Below are positions 33,878 through 61,021 of a stretch of 64,000 bases of DNA, one piece after another. Position 1 is the stretch's first letter. Each line of letters starts with the position of its first letter. Made by a program: the position numbers and the translations under genes. Under the pieces are notes generated by a model, which saw only the letters and a list, made by a program, of their open reading frames with translations, had not been told where the DNA came from and did no database searches. The stretch is from Valencia hispanica (taxonomy: Eukaryota; Chordata; Actinopteri; Cyprinodontiformes; Valenciidae), in the NCBI GenBank assembly GCA_963556495.2, contig OY747710.1:36849000-36912999 (forward strand), read 5' to 3'.

Positions 33878-34386
33878 TATACTAGATAGTGCAAGTTCAC
33901 TTTTTGTCTTTTGTATTTAATGGAAAAGAAACCTGTTGAACTTAAAGCATTTTAAATTCAAATAGGTGCAGCTTTATAATAAATGTATTAAGTAGTGAGG
34001 AAAGCAGAAAGAAATGTTATTTCAGTTTTCACATTTAGGACATCAGTTTAAACAATTTTGAAGTTTGTGTTTTTATAACATTTATCTTTTTATTTTATTT
34101 AAAATACCTTCATATTTATGTTGTGAGAATCTTTGTGTTACAGTTTTCAAAAATAAACATTTACATTTTTATATGCATTTTGCTCAATAAATGTTCTTTA
34201 AATAGCATTCTATGCTTTTTTTAAAGTTGTTGTTCTGCTATAGTGTATCTGGGATGTTCATAAACAGTCATTTTGACGTATATAAACAGAAGAAAAGAAT
34301 ATATCGCAATAAATATCGTTACCGCACACGTTTTAGATTATATCGCAATATAGATTTGAGGCCATATGCCCAGCCCCAGGTTGAGG

Positions 34387-35511
34387 TCTACATATTGCTT
34401 CTGAAACTCAGTCTTCCTCCCCTGAATTCTGATGTGTTTTTTAGTACGTCCAAAGCTTTTTCTATTGTACAGGGAGGATTCTTATTTAGCTTGCATTCAT
34501 CCTCCTGAAGCATCCTTAAAGAAACATTTCATCTGAGTCCTAGAATTATTTTAAAGGTCAACTCTGAATATTTGTTTTGAGAATAATCCACAATTCTTGT
34601 CCAGCCATCCTTGTTTTTTTTCTCCCTGTGATTTACTAGACCATGAGGTTGTTTCTCAGCTGCTGTGGACTGAAATACCAAGTGATTTTGTAGAACCTTG
34701 TACAGAGCACATGCATTCTTTGAAAGCTGTATGTTAGACCATCTGAGCTCCTTCGGTAATCCACAGACCACTGATCAAAGAATGCGAGGTGAGTGATGAT
34801 CACCTCTGCAGCCTGCTGCCTACTTCTTTCTTAGTTTGTCCTTTGTCCATCTCAATCTACCTGAGCTTTCCATCACCCCTTCGTCTCTTCTTTAGCTTCT
34901 TATCCTTACATCCCCCTCTTTCATCCTTTCCATTTGATAACACTGAAAAAAATAAACGCTCCTCCGGTTCTGTTATGCAGACGAGTGTTCCTTGAGGGTT
35001 AAGTTTAGTTGAAGCTCTTTCATTAATGGCACTTTAATTGTGGAATGAGAAAAGTATTTTTGGATGCTGTAGCAAAAAATTCTTTACATTTTCTTTTTAA
35101 ATGAGGACAAATGAACAGAAATGGAGACAACTAGATAACAGAAGAATACAAATGAGTAAAAACCATGGAGATTTGCTTTTGTCCAACCATCATCTGCTGC
35201 TTAATGAGACTGTGGAGATGCTGTCCCCCTGCTGGTGCATTGTTTTTTGCTGTGATGAGCTCTAGCCAGATTTAGAGCAGCGGAGCGACTGAGCCAGAGC
35301 AGCGCTCCCACTGTGTAACACTTGCCACAATGCCAATATCTAATTTGGTGGCACCCAGGTCAGTGCAGTTTTTACCAGCGACAGCCGAAGGTGACGCGCC
35401 GGGCAACTAAACAGCCAAATTGAAATTTATTTTTCCCCCCTCTAAATGGATTCTGAGTTCACTATTTTCAGATTGGTTATTAATATTCCATCCCCATGCG
35501 AGCTGGCACAG

Positions 35512-35514
<3 letters not shown>
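34387..35514. other. No gene or recognised repeat
   Basis: Spacer sequence with chance frames only. A pyrimidine-rich stretch lies at about 34810-34940. Confidence 0.45.

Positions 35515-35545
<31 letters not shown>
35515..35545. repeat. (CA)n microsatellite
   Basis: An uninterrupted CA dinucleotide run of about 15 repeats ending in CATATG. Frames read through it are artefacts. Confidence 0.95.
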
Positions 35546-35549
<4 letters not shown>

Positions 35550-36239
35550 GCGCTGCTGTGTAAAAAGCATTTTGTGTGTGCACCCCTCTTTCATGTTGAG
35601 CACAGCCTTGGATGCGATAATTTAAGGTTCCCTCCTGACTCACAGGGGAAGCCTTGGAGAGGAGTTCCATCCATCTGTGTTGACACTAAAATGCATAAAT
35701 CACTTCTGAGCGCATCAAGATGAAAAGCGAAATGAAAGCTGCATGTGACAAATATCTTTGTCTTGAAGTAGTAGCACTTGCCATAAAATAAGATTACCAA
35801 ATATTCTACACAACCCTGTCATTTTAATCACATGAAAAAAAACAATGTCTATTAGGGTTGGACCCTGTAACCGGGACAACTGCAGCTCCATAAACAATTA
35901 GGAAACATGTTCACAGGGGGCATTTTTTGAGGTTTTAGGGTATCGATTCATTGGGAGACATTCTTGTCTTTGGTCTGATTTATAATAACACATTCTAGGA
36001 AACACAAACAATACCTTGAAACAGGATCTACACCTCTTGGATCTATGTAGATCAATATGTTTCAAAAATGTATGAGCTTGAGGATCGATCACATCTGTGA
36101 TATATTTAAAAAAATCTATTGCATTAAAATCACACACCTTAATGTATTTCACATTAGTAATGCTTGTCAGTGAAGTGGAGGAAAAAAAACGGCACATGGT
36201 TCCCAATGTTTTCTCCAAATAATCTTAAAAGTGTGGCGT
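35546..36239. other. No gene or recognised repeat
   Basis: AT-rich spacer. No frames with recognisable content. Confidence 0.45.
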
Positions 36240-37066
36240 CAGTCGTGTTCATGAATCAATCTTCCCATCGAATCACAGTTTCCTTCTCCCTGCTAAAGAA
36301 CAGGATCCCCACAACATGATACTGCCACCATCATGTTTCACTGTGTGTATGTTGTGTTCAGTCTGGTGCACATTGTTAGTTTTTGCTCCACAAGTAACAT
36401 TTTACGTACTATACAAGCCAAAAAATAAGTTCAAACTTAGTTCTTTCTAATCAGCGCAAAGTGTCTCCTGCATTGCTCGTAGCACACTGCAAGCAAAACT
36501 CCTATTTCCATTCAACAATGGTTTTGTCTTGCCATGCTTTCATGAAAGCCAGATTTATAGATTTCAAGAGTAACAAATTCCCCACAGCAGTTATTCCATG
36601 CCGCTCCTCTAGAGGTAACATGGGTATCTTGATTGCTTTTCCGATTAATATAATGTTGTTGCTCTGTCTGTGACAGAACAGCCATGTCTCAGTTTGTTTG
36701 CAGATGTGCCATACGCTTCATGTTTGAAGGAGGTACTGAACATTATTAAGCGAGATGTTCAATGTGTGACATTTTGTCTGATACCCCGAATCTGTGTTGA
36801 ATTTCTATGCACTCATAAGGTGTCATTTTGGGGGACATGGGTTGCACAGGATTTTATTTTGGGGTATCACAGTAAAGGGGGCTGAATAGAAATACACAAC
36901 AAACCTTTTCAGGTTTGATTTTGTGCAGCATTTTAAACCTGTTTTTAATCCCCCGTCACCTTTATGGTCTACTTTGTTTTGGTTTATCAAATAAAAGTTC
37001 CCGTGAAGTTTTTGGTTGTAGCATGACAACATTTTGGGAAGGTTTAAAGGGTGTGATTGCTTTTGC
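36240..37066 (-). mobile_element. Degenerate Tc1/mariner remnant
   Basis: CCCCACAACATGATACTGCC and ACCATCATGTTTCACTGTG correspond in antisense to the Tc1 motif [10 protein letters not shown]. The right end decays through TTTGGTTGTAGCATGACAAC to a terminus-like TTGCTTTTGCAGAAT. Many frameshifts; no intact frame. Confidence 0.7.
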
Positions 37067-38077
37067 AGAATTTTTTTATTTCTCTTGCAAAGAAGAGGCA
37101 AGTCCATGCTGGATGCCTTTCATTTTCATAAGCAGATCTCTCTACCCATAAGCTGCTTTTGTTACATGGGAGTTATACTCGCTGAACCCAAGCAAGAGTT
37201 GAAGTTAATCTGATCTGTTCCATGTGGCATGAAAATAAAATGTTTTTTACCCTCATATACTTATTTGACCATGTGCTTGGGGACCACCACAAACCTGTAT
37301 CTGTTCTTGGTTAATATCTGTTTGAAGTGGAATATTTTATGTATGCCTATAAGCTGCCATCTGCAAAAAAAAGGTAAGGCAAATAGAGCAAATATGGAAG
37401 AACATAATATTTATGTCAGACTACAGAGGACCCGTGCATAGTCATAAAGATACAGAGAGGAATTTACCTTCAATAACCAATTGTTTCTGAACTCCTATAA
37501 TTCTTTGATGGTGCATCTGCAAAGCACCGCACACATTGTCAAAACAACCCATTCGAGCCTCTGTAACAGAAATGAGATAAAAAAGCAAGTGAACATATGA
37601 ATAAAATCCTGAATGAAAAAACTGTGGTAAAGTATAGGAAGCAGAACATTCAAACAGTCCAAAAAAACATCAGAATCCAAACTGGGATGCCTAAAAATCC
37701 CACTAAATAAGGTGGCTAACAGGCAAAAACAAGGAACTCTGATAAGTGTCGGAAAGGCAAGACTATTAATACACAGAGAAGTATTTAACATTATGTAACA
37801 ATAAATTGCTTAAACAGTCTTACAGAAACGTGTATTTAACTCTGCAAGCATTTACTTACATTAGCTTTGATATGACATTTTAGCAGCTCAGTTGAAGACT
37901 GGATTAATAGATTTGATTTAAAAGGTGCAAAATAAAGATGTTATTGTTAATGTATTATTCATTAAAAAGGGCTTGGAACAGTCTTTATGGTGTTAGTGGC
38001 TTATTATAGATCATATTTTCGTTTTATCTACCACAGTGGATCTCATTGTTCACTGTTTTTACTCATCTTCCCACTCC
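37067..38077. other. No gene or recognised repeat
   Basis: AT-rich spacer without identifiable features. Confidence 0.45.
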
Positions 38078-38306
38078 CAGACCCTTTCCAAAAAATTTGA
38101 ATATCATGGAAATATCATTAAATTCCTGTTTTTCGTAGGTTGTATGAGTTGGAAGCCCAAATTATGTACAAATAACCAACTAAATACTTGAAATAGTTTA
38201 AGATGTGGGCCCTGAATCTATAATCTATGGAAGTTTAATGTTTTGAATGGAATTATGGGAATAAGTAAACTTTTCCATGATATTCACATTTTTTGGAAAG
38301 GGTCTG
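38078..38306. mobile_element. Mariner-type MITE (CAGACCCTTTCC ends)
   Basis: The left end CAGACCCTTTCCAAAAAATT, followed by TGAATATCATGGAAA, is mirrored at the right by TTTTCCATGATATTCACATT and GGAAAGGGTCTG. A TA follows the right end; the left TA is mutated. At 229 bp it has no coding capacity. Confidence 0.8.
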
Positions 38307-39182
38307 TATATTTCTATTTTCATCTTCACAAACCATTCAAAGGTGTACCTATTTTGCCAAACATAAGCAACAAAAGCAGAAGAACAAGCTCAACATGCAC
38401 TTGTATGCACATTTGTTGAGATCCAAACCTTGGAAGTCCAGGGCTTATGTCATTTGGGAGCCTTGGAGATAAAAGAGCTTTATAGTTGTAGGTCAGAGGC
38501 AGATTTCAAGTATAACTCAGGTCAGAGTTTGGGTCAGGTGCTGATTCTGGATGTAGAAGCATGTCAAAGTCTCCACAACGTTAGTAAAACAGAGGTGCGT
38601 GCCTTGGTCTGTGTGTGTGTATGCCGGTAAACGACTCACTACTTTGTGTGCACGGTAATGTATGCATGAGTGTGTTGGAACATCTCAATCACAGAGCAGA
38701 GATCAGGTTCAATTACATGTGCAACAACTTTTAGGTCTCCGTAGGCCCAGAAACCATTTATATGCTAATAAGTGTGACAGCAGTAATGACTTGCAATAAA
38801 AAGACATCTGCTGCTTGATCGAATCCGATATTAGAGCATTACCACAATCAGCCTTTGCTATTTGTCTTGAAATCACTTGTTAGCCCTGTAACTATGTGTG
38901 GGAAGTGTTTTGACATCTGGCAGAGGGGACGTACAAACCCGTCTCGTGGTCTTTTCTCTTCTCCTCTCTTTCCAGTCTGCGTCAGGGCGGGATTTATGTT
39001 TCAATTGCCTGAAGAGAAACAGAACGTAGGCGAGTGTTCTTTTATAATGGAAGTGGAATGTGTTTTATTTATAGGGATGTAAAACAGCTATTGTGTTGTA
39101 AACTATATTGATGAAATGTTCTCTATAGATCATAAATAGTTAAAAGGGTTTGGCCTGACCTCATCATTCATGTCAAAAAAAC
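38307..39182. other. No gene recognised
   Basis: Includes a very short TG run near 38610-38620. Otherwise featureless. Confidence 0.45.
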
Positions 39183-40375
39183 AAGGCGATGAAGAAGTAT
39201 TTGCCCCCTTGCAGATTTCCTCTCTTTTTTGCTTTTTTTTTGTCCCTCTTGAATGTTTCAGCTCAACAAACAAATTTTAATATCAAACAAAAATAACCAA
39301 AGTAAATACTAAATATTTTTTAAATTATGATTTATTTATTTAAAAAAAAAAAAATCCCAACCAACGTGACAATATGTGAAAATGTATTTATCTTGAATTA
39401 ACAGATTGGCCACATCGTTTTGGTTTAAATTCTCTACCCACATCCAGGTTTGATTACTACCTGACCCCTAGGATCAAGAAGTCACTTAAACAGAACTTGC
39501 CTAGCAGCATGAAGTAGGCCAAAAGACCTAAAATGCATCACATCAGCACCCCAATCTAAAAAAATTCAAGAAAAGATGAGTAAACAAAGTTACTGATATC
39601 TTTCAGTCTGGAAACCATTACTATGATTCTCAGTGTGATTCACTGGAGTCCCAAAGCCATTGTCCACAAATAGAGAAAACATGCAACAGGAGTGGTCGGT
39701 CTACCAAACTGACTCCAAGATTCACTCAGGTCACAGAAGAACCCAGAATAGCATCTTAAGCATATGAGACCTTATTTTCTCCAGTTAAGCTTACTGTTCA
39801 TTCTTAAAAAATAAGATACAAGGCAAAGATTGCATTCATATGGTAGTTCTAAGGTGAACATCACTGCTGGCTAAAAAGAGCACAAACATCCATCTCACAT
39901 TTGCCAAAAACATCTTCAAGATCACCAAGACTTTGGGGAAACAATCTGTGGACTGGTGAAAGTTTGTGTCCAATTACAGTTGGGTTAAGGTAATGGACAT
40001 CAAACAGCCAAACATATTGTTAGTAGTGTAATGGTCTGGGGCTAATTTTCTTCTTCAGAACCTAAAAGACTAGTTGTTATTGATGGGTTTATGAATTATG
40101 CTCTCTATCAGAAGAATATCAGGTCCTCAGTTCGTGACCATCAGCTCCAGCACACTTGGGTTATGCAGCAGGACAATGACGTAAAACAAGTAAAGTTAAG
40201 GTCTTGGAGTGCCCTAGTCAAAGTTGATGCTGATTTAAACAACGTAGATTCTCAAAACTTGGCTAAAGCCAGAACATCCGCACTGAAATGTGTGCTAAAA
40301 CTCCTTCACAGCAACGTAAAAGACTCCTTGCTAGCTGTAGCAAAAGCTTGATGGCAGTTGTTGGAAGCTAGCGTG
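39183..40375 (+). mobile_element. Degenerate Tc1-like element
   Basis: The left end resembles GAAGAAGTATTTGCCCCCTT, a Tc1-type terminus. Interior pieces such as ATTGTTAGTAGTGTAATGGT (the transposase VMVWG region) and ATGCAGCAGGACAATGAC (QQDND, second catalytic aspartate) appear in order. Heavily mutated; it differs in family from the 32287 copy. Confidence 0.6.
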
Positions 40376-41319
40376 GAAAACTGCATTTTGTATTTACTAA
40401 GATTGTCTTTTTCTGACATTAAAATTACTTTGATGATCTGAAATATTTAAGTACCACAAAAAGCGTTGATTTGTAAGGTACATTTCACATTACAGTAAAA
40501 TAATTTCTCCCCATGTCAAATATGGAGTTAAAGATCAGCAATATCTGCACTGTTAATAGTTTTCTGCCAGTCACGAGCATTTAACAAATGAAACTACAAT
40601 TCGGTTAGTCATCAACTAACAGACACACACACCAGTTGCTTAGATCCAGTACCTTACAGTGTAATTTCTAGTGACATGGAGCGACAGGGCATGCATCCCG
40701 CTTTATTCCACGAAGAGCCCCCATGTGAGCAGCTGTCGCTTCAAGGGCCTGAAAGAGATCAATGAGGGAGAATAGCAGTGGGACCGGAGTACAAATTAAA
40801 CAGCCTTTAATCACCTCACACAGTTCACAGCGGTGTGAAAGTTCTAGCCATGAAAAGGTTTAATTACAAGTCAAGCCAAATAGAGTCAACTTGGTGCTAA
40901 TAAATGGCACACAGTGCCTCAGGGGACAGACACAGGCATACCTTTTTGTGTGCCTGTATATCCATCTTGTTGCTCAAACCCACATTCGGTGATGTCGTTG
41001 CATTAATGCAGCCAGACCCTTTTCTGTATCCATGCGCAAATATGTTTATAACACTACCAACCAACGGCTGCAGGATACAGTAAATTACTTTCTTTTTTAA
41101 CTTTAGATTTATAAGTCAGTGAGGCAGTCATAATTATAAGTCACATTAGGGAGACCACTGCTAGATGACATAACTGTCATGGTTGCCTTAGCACTTAGTG
41201 AAGAGAATGAGATCTGTCAGTGGTCACAAACATCAGGGGCATTGGGTTTCCTTCTAGCTGATGATTAAATTAATTCTCATTAAGAGTTTGATATATGGCT
41301 GGGGGAAAGGACTCTTATA
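40376..41319. other. No gene or recognised repeat
   Basis: Spacer sequence. Nothing identifiable. Confidence 0.45.
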
Positions 41320-42139
41320 GTGAAGGGTGCAGTCTTTTGCAAATGTATTCATACCCTTTAAAATCCTTCACATCCTGTCACTAACAACCTCAAACTTCAG
41401 TGTATTTTATTGAGATGTGATGTGATAGAGCAAAAAAAAGTAGCACGTAATGATGATGTGGTGGTAGAGGATTACATTTTTTTACAAATAAAAATCTGAA
41501 CAGTTTGACTTTTGTTTGTTCGACAACTTTATTGATCAGACAGCATGATGAAAACGAAGGAACATACCATTAAGGTCATGGATAATGTTCTGGAGAACTT
41601 AAATACAAGGTTAGGTTATTAAGCAATATCTAAAACCTTGAACATCTCATGGAGAGGGCCTATTTGTACTATAAGGTAACACTGCACATCCCCTCTGTGG
41701 AAAGCAGTGGCACCGTGTTTTCCTTCAGTAGGGGCCAAGCTTCGAACACCTCATAGTGCACTGCTCAGTCCATTACCGAAGAAGGGAAAGGATATGGCAC
41801 AGCTACAAACCTACCAAGATATGGATGATCCCCTAAAGTGACAGGCCAGAAGCAGCCAAGAAGCCCATTGCCATGGTAACTCTGGAGGAGCTGAAGGATT
41901 TGGCAACAGAACACACCATCCCCACAGTGAAACATGGGGATGGCAGCATCATCTTGTGGGAATGCTTTTCTTTATCAGGGACGGGGAATCTGGTTGTACG
42001 TGACGGGAAGATGGACGGAGCTACACTGTAATACTGGAAGAAAACATGTTAGAGGCTGCAAAAAAAAGAAAAAAAAGAAACAACAACCTGAGACTAGGGA
42101 GAACACACATTTTCCAGCAGGGCAACAACCCTAAACAAA
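41320..42139 (+). mobile_element. Degenerate Tc1 element, interrupted at its 3' side
   Basis: The left end TTTTGCAAATGTATTCATAC is a Tc1 terminus. A transposase segment at 41925-42028 reads TVKHGDGSIILWECFSLSGT, then GNLVVRDGKMDGATL. It is followed by a LINE tail (42140-42450) that replaces or interrupts the rest. Confidence 0.75.
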
Positions 42140-42450
42140 CAACCAGAGCTACAATGAAAGGATAAAAGCCTGGTTCTGTTGGAGGTTTCTTCCTGTTAAA
42201 GGGGAGTTTTTCCTCTCCACCGTCGCTACATGCTTGCTCCGTATGAGGGATTGCTGAAGGATTGCTGTGGTTGGAAAGTCTGCCCAACCTCACGCCAATG
42301 ACTGACGCAATCTGCTGGGATTCCTTAAATAGGAAACTTTTTTGGAATGTTTGTATAAATGTATTGAATTGACTTCATGTTAATTGCCTTGAGATGACAT
42401 CTGTTGTGAATTGGCGCTATACAAATAAACTGAATTGAATTGAATTGAAA
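42140..42450 (+). mobile_element. LINE 3' end (L2-type) with ATTGAATTGAA tail
   Basis: Begins near GGAGGTTTCTTCCTGTTAAA and passes through CTTGAGATGACATCTGTTGT to GGCGCTATACAAATAAACTG and TTGAATTGAATTGAA. The antisense copy at 15411-15620 is the same family. 5'-truncated. Confidence 0.75.
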
Positions 42451-42484
42451 TACAAGCCATGTTTGGATGAGCCACTCAAAGTCT

Positions 42485-43020
42485 GGGGTCTCATGTATAA
42501 AATTTTGTATAGAATCTTTACTAAAACCGTATTTAAACTCAGCAAAGAATGTTTTACTTATGCCAAGTAAGTTTCAGATCGATCAAACTTTGAGTATGGG
42601 CCCAGGTCAGCACATGGATCAAATAGGACTGCTTTAAGGAATCTACATCAGCTCCCCTATCGAGATGCTGTCAGTGGCATGATCTTCAATGAGCGCCAGT
42701 GCATACATTGTGAAGCATTACGCAGGAGTATCACTGCAGTATTTATATTTGTACTTTACACAATTAATGCAGCAATAAGTGCAATTGCTGTATCATATGA
42801 AGACATACATATGAACATACTGTGAAATAATTCTTAAATGCAACATATTTTTATTCAGTGTCCTCCATGTCCAAAACGTGCGTAAGCAAGGTCCTTAGTG
42901 TGCTTGAAGCTGCGCACATATTTCGTGTTTTTCTATAAATAACCAAACTTGGCATTAAAAAGTGACTTACAGTTTTCAGACCCCGTTTTGTGCATAAGCA
43001 AGCCTTAGAAATGAGACCAC
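42485..43020. mobile_element. Short copy of the GGGGTCTCAT family
   Basis: Left GGGGTCTCATGTATAAAATT, right TTAGAAATGAGACCAC. The right 165 bases match the right end at 6190-6356 (CAGTGTCCTCCATGTCCAAA and GTGCGTAAGCAAGGTCCT). At about 536 bp it is probably a non-autonomous copy. Confidence 0.6.
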
Positions 43021-43059
43021 GGACCTGGCAGTCATAGGGAATGTGTGGCAAAGTTTTAA

Positions 43060-43400
43060 AATAACCTTTGTCAGATACTCTCTTTCCAATCAGTGAGCTT
43101 TTTTCAAAGATGAGTGGGCAACAATGTCAGTCTCTAGATGTACACTTGTACACCGCTGTAATTTCAATGACAGTTGGTTCCATAATATCAGAGCTCAGTG
43201 TGAATGCACACCATACTTTGAAGAGTTTTGTTTGGAAAAACAAAACAAAAACTAAACGTGAGTTATTTCCCTTCGCCTTCACAATTCTGCACTGCTGTCT
43301 GTTATTCTGTTTAATTAAATCCCAATAAAATACATAGAAGTTTGTGGCTGTAATGTGGTAAGATATGGGAGGAATGTCCCTGTGGAAAGAGACAGCCCTG
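43060..43400 (+). mobile_element. Tc1 remnant, 3' part
   Basis: CCAATAAAATACATAGAAGT and GTTTGTGGCTGTAATGTGG form the inner right terminal repeat of Tc1-type elements. Preceding sequence keeps traces of the transposase C-terminus. Severely decayed. Confidence 0.5.
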
Positions 43401-45600
43401 TTAAAGTGTGCAGTTGTCTTCATGTGTGCGTCATTCATCAAATCCAAATTTTGTGTTGTACCACTTTACAACTCTCCAATAAAAGACCAGCAAAAACACT
43501 GAGAACGAAAGAAAACCCGTCAAAATCATCACGATGGATGGAAGAAATAAACAAGGTGTGTAATATAAGACTTCATTAGTGTAAAACCTTTCGTGATGCT
43601 TCCAGGAATCTCATAAATCTGACCCAGGTGCTGCTGAGAGAGTGACCTTGGTGTGATGGAAAACGGGTAATAAATCCAGCTTCCACTGGGGACACAGTGT
43701 GTAGTTTGTGGACAGGCAGGTCAATAAGGAGCCAGGCGCTGAATCTAAATTCACATCTGACTCTTTTTGTCTTTCTCTGGAGCCCCTTATTATTCACTGC
43801 ATTGAGATAATTGCGCCCCAGGAGCTCCCCGGGATGAGAAGCACCTAATTTAGGATTTTTTAAGTGGAGCTCACCTTGCCATATGTGACAGACTGTCAAT
43901 TTTTCACATCAATCAACACTTGGCACTGCTGAAAAAAAAAAAGTCAAAACATTAAAGATCGTCTGCAAAAAATACCCTAAAGGAGAGAACCCTTTGCATA
44001 TCAAAAAAATTATAAAGTCCGTTTCAAAGTGGAGTTTCGCAACAAAAAAGGTGAATTGCAATATTTCTGTCCCACAGTGAGGGAAATAGTCTAGATAAAA
44101 CCCTTCTGTGTCACTGACAGTTAACAGGTCAAACCAGGAGCTCTGACCATATGACTGTCATTAACCTCGGGTTCACACTGCTTAAAGGAAGTGCCTGCCA
44201 CTGTGCTGGACTTATTGGCAATAAAACACCAGTTCAATCTGAAGTTGAAGGAAACATGATGGCCTGTTCTCGCTCATCCTCGCTCACTGCGTGACGTTAA
44301 CGCGGCCATGCTGGATGCACTGCGTGGGAAGGTAAATCTTACACGAATAAGTCAATCATTGCTCAACCCCTACGCTTGTTTTGCATCAACACTGAATAAT
44401 CCCAACATTTTTCCGAGTGGAAAAGTCCACTTTACCAGCGAATGGAGTATTTGTCAGTTGAAAGACAGATGATTTCACACTCCTTCCCTCTGGTTTTTAT
44501 CTCTCAGACAGGAGGTTGGTTTAATTTCTGTACAGACCCTGATCCGTGTAAATCACCGGATCCCTGTGGAGCCACAGATCCAAATTCACAAACCCCCCTT
44601 GACTGATGGATGGATGGATGCAGCAGTAAGACAAACTGGCGATGTGGTGGATCTCTATCTCCACCTAGAGGAGTGTGCTCCTACAACTCTCAATCCAGGT
44701 TTGTGGAGGAGTCAGCAGACTTTGGACTGAAGCTCATTTCAGCCTTTGCTCTTCATTCTTAGCTCTCACCCTGCATTCTAAGGGAAACGGTGTCCAAAAG
44801 GAAGAAAGGAAACGAGTGATAAAAGGAAGGAACATGGAATAAATCTGAAAATGGACACAAAAATGTAATAGTCTAGTTTGATGCATTTATGTGCGTTTAT
44901 AGGTATTATATTGTATTTGCTCCTTAGCAATGAAAAATAAAATAATGGTTGTGCTGCAGGACTAATAACTGTTCTAATAGCCTATTAAGCGAAGGGATTG
45001 AGCAAGCACACGGTCTAATGGCACAATAGCCACTGTAAACTCTAGTTTCAAGTAACCCAATAAATTACAGTTAATTATTGCTACTCAAGGTAAAGATAGC
45101 ATATGGTACAGACTTAAAAAAACTAATTACCATCACAAAAGCCATTCTAATTTAGTTTACAATAGTATTTTTTGTTTTGTTTTAAATAAATGTACAATTT
45201 ACTAGGCTATATATTTAAAATATAATATGTTTTCACAAGTATGAAAGCACACAAAACCACCGTCATTTATTTATTTATCTGCTGGAACAATTAGTTACCC
45301 TATAATTTAAGTATAAATTTCATGTATATTTAAGTTTTTCCTTCATTTTTTACTTGGGTAGATTTGCTTTTATATCTGTTCTTCCTTAACTCGCATAAAA
45401 GTAAAGTAGGTTGAGGGCTACAGCAGGATTAATTACACGATCTTCACATAAAACATTTACACAACAGACACGGCTATATTAGTTACGCATATTTTAAGAA
45501 TCAACAAGCTATTTTGTATTCAGGTTTTCATGTGGTGTCCCGTTTCTGGGAGGAATATTTTACTCACTACTTGAACGAAGTATTAAGGGACAGGGGCGGC
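43401..45600. other. Spacer upstream of washc5; no gene recognised
   Basis: A small GGAT run lies near 44605-44620. A CpG-containing segment near 44278-44335 (GACGTTAACGCGGCCATGCT, then GGGAAGGTAAAT) looks vaguely exon-like but encodes nothing recognisable. Confidence 0.4.
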
Positions 45601-45930
45601 ACGTGGAAATCAGATTCAGCCTTCGTCATCGCTTAGATTTGTTTCAAACGGATTCGTTGATATCAGAATACCGTGAGAAAGCAAAAAATATACAATACAT
45701 TGTTTTTAAAGACAGTGAAAGAACTCCAAGAGGTGTCCCGTATGCTCCCGCCCACCGCCTGTGAGCTCTGTGAGAGTAATTCAACGCACCCAGCAACACA
45801 GTCATGTGACTGGTCATGAGGAAGTAAACAGGGCAGCTCCAAAAGAGGAAAGATATTTTAACCAGACTCTTAACGCTTACATGTTTTACACCACGATTCA
45901 ACGTCAAATACAAGAAAAGGCTAATGAGGT
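45601..45930 (+). promoter_or_regulatory. washc5: Probable washc5 promoter and first non-coding exon
   Basis: CACGTGG at 45600-45606 and GTCATGTGAC at 45801-45810 are E-box words; the second is one base from the CLEAR/TFEB consensus GTCACGTGAC. GAGGAAGTAAAC at about 45818-45829 is an ETS-type site. CTAATGAG/GTATGA at 45921-45933 would serve as a donor for a first non-coding exon ending at 45928. Placement rests on spacing before the coding exons. Confidence 0.35.
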
Positions 45931-46946
45931 ATGAAATAAATGCACATTTTCACGTACGTGTTTGCCGTCTCCTGTATCGTCATTAATAAAGGACACTACT
46001 GAGGTTAAATGCTAACTGGCTAACAGTTACTGGAGATTAAAACAAATAAAAGCATAAAACAAACATGCTTCTTAAAATATTACTTTTTGAAATCGAAGAG
46101 CGTATTATGAGACGAATAACGGTGTATTTAGTGTATTAAAATACATTTGAGCTTCCCAGGAGTGTGCTATAACCAAAAGCATTTTTTAATTGTTAATATT
46201 TAATAATCTCATCGTTTTGCATTGTATATTTCTCCTTGTTATGAGTGAATGCATTCCTGTTGCACTGAAGTGCTGATTTTAAGAGAGCCTATGTTTAAAC
46301 TAATGTGAATGTTCCTGACTTTGATTAAGTCAACATTTAGAATAGGCGTACACGCTGACGTTTCTGTCAAACATCGTCAATCAATCAGATTGATTAATTA
46401 AGCACCTTTCATACAAGAAGTAGCCTTAGAGCATGCATGCAAGCAACAATCACTGCAAAAATGCAAAGTAAATGCAATAATGGTTTGATAACTGAAATAA
46501 ATGTGAATTAAAACGTGAAGCCGCCGAACACCGGCGTAATCTTTAAAAAAAGAAAGCATCGGAGACAGATGTAAACAATGTCAAAACATTACGTTTTGAA
46601 ACGCTACTAGATGTGTGTTAACCATAGGATAGATTAAGATATAACATGAAATTACATTTTATTCATGGTGATATTTAAAATAGTTGTGAAACCCAGGAAA
46701 ATAACGTTATTTACATTAAATGACATGCCATAAATATTGATTAAACCTGAAATTATAATGGAATGGACTGACAATAGTTAATGTTTTTGTTTTAGGGATG
46801 CTTTGCAAAGAGTATGTTGTATGATGATTTAAACATTAAGTTATAATTCTAGCTGTAATGGAAACAGAAAGCAAACTGATTTGTGATGTTTTGTGTTAGA
46901 ATTTTTTTATTCCTCTGTTGAGAATTGTATGTTTCATATTTTACAG

Positions 46947-46984
46947 ACTCTGCATGTACCACAGAGCTGCAAAACCCATAAAAG
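46947..46984 (+). other. washc5: Candidate washc5 5' UTR exon
   Basis: A 38-bp segment sits between an acceptor (CATATTTTACAG) and a donor (AAAG/GTAAAG). If real it is an untranslated exon between 45928 and the start-codon exon, whose acceptor CCTTGTAG ends at 47226. Predicted from splice motifs only. Confidence 0.3.
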
Positions 46985-47281
46985 GTAAAGTAACAACCAC
47001 AGAATTACCACTTCTTCTCTTTTAATTTGATATTGCTTAGCTGATGCATTAATGCAAATATTTTTCCTGTTTGTGGTGTCAGTCTTCATAGGACCAGTGT
47101 AACTAAAGGCTTTCGATCTCCTGCTCTAGTAAATCAGTCAGGATAATATCATTTGTGTTCCTCCCAAAAAGTATTAAACAAGCATTAAAAAAAGAAATAT
47201 TCAGATGGTCTTTTTCTTCCTTGTAGGAATATCTGGAACATTTGCTACTAAAACAGAACATCCCTGCCCTCTCCAGCCACG

Positions 47282-61021
<13,740 letters not shown>

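Larger units (their letters stand above)
32096..34378. mobile_element. hAT MITE copy B, carrying a nested Tc1 element
   Basis: Left end TAGTAACGGGCGATCTAAAC, right end GGCCATATGCCCAGCCCCA. Flanking octamers GGTTAAGG (32088-32095) and GGTTGAGG (34379-34386) match at 7 of 8. The body aligns with copy A at 14887-16110. Removing the Tc1 (32287-33877) gives an element of about 690 bp. Confidence 0.82.

Noticed and set aside
35407..35723. Frames with cysteine-valine or threonine-histidine repeats
   Set aside because: Translation of a CA microsatellite.
44278..44335. Possible small exon ending in GGGAAG/GTAAAT
   Set aside because: No matching upstream or downstream coding exons and no recognisable peptide.
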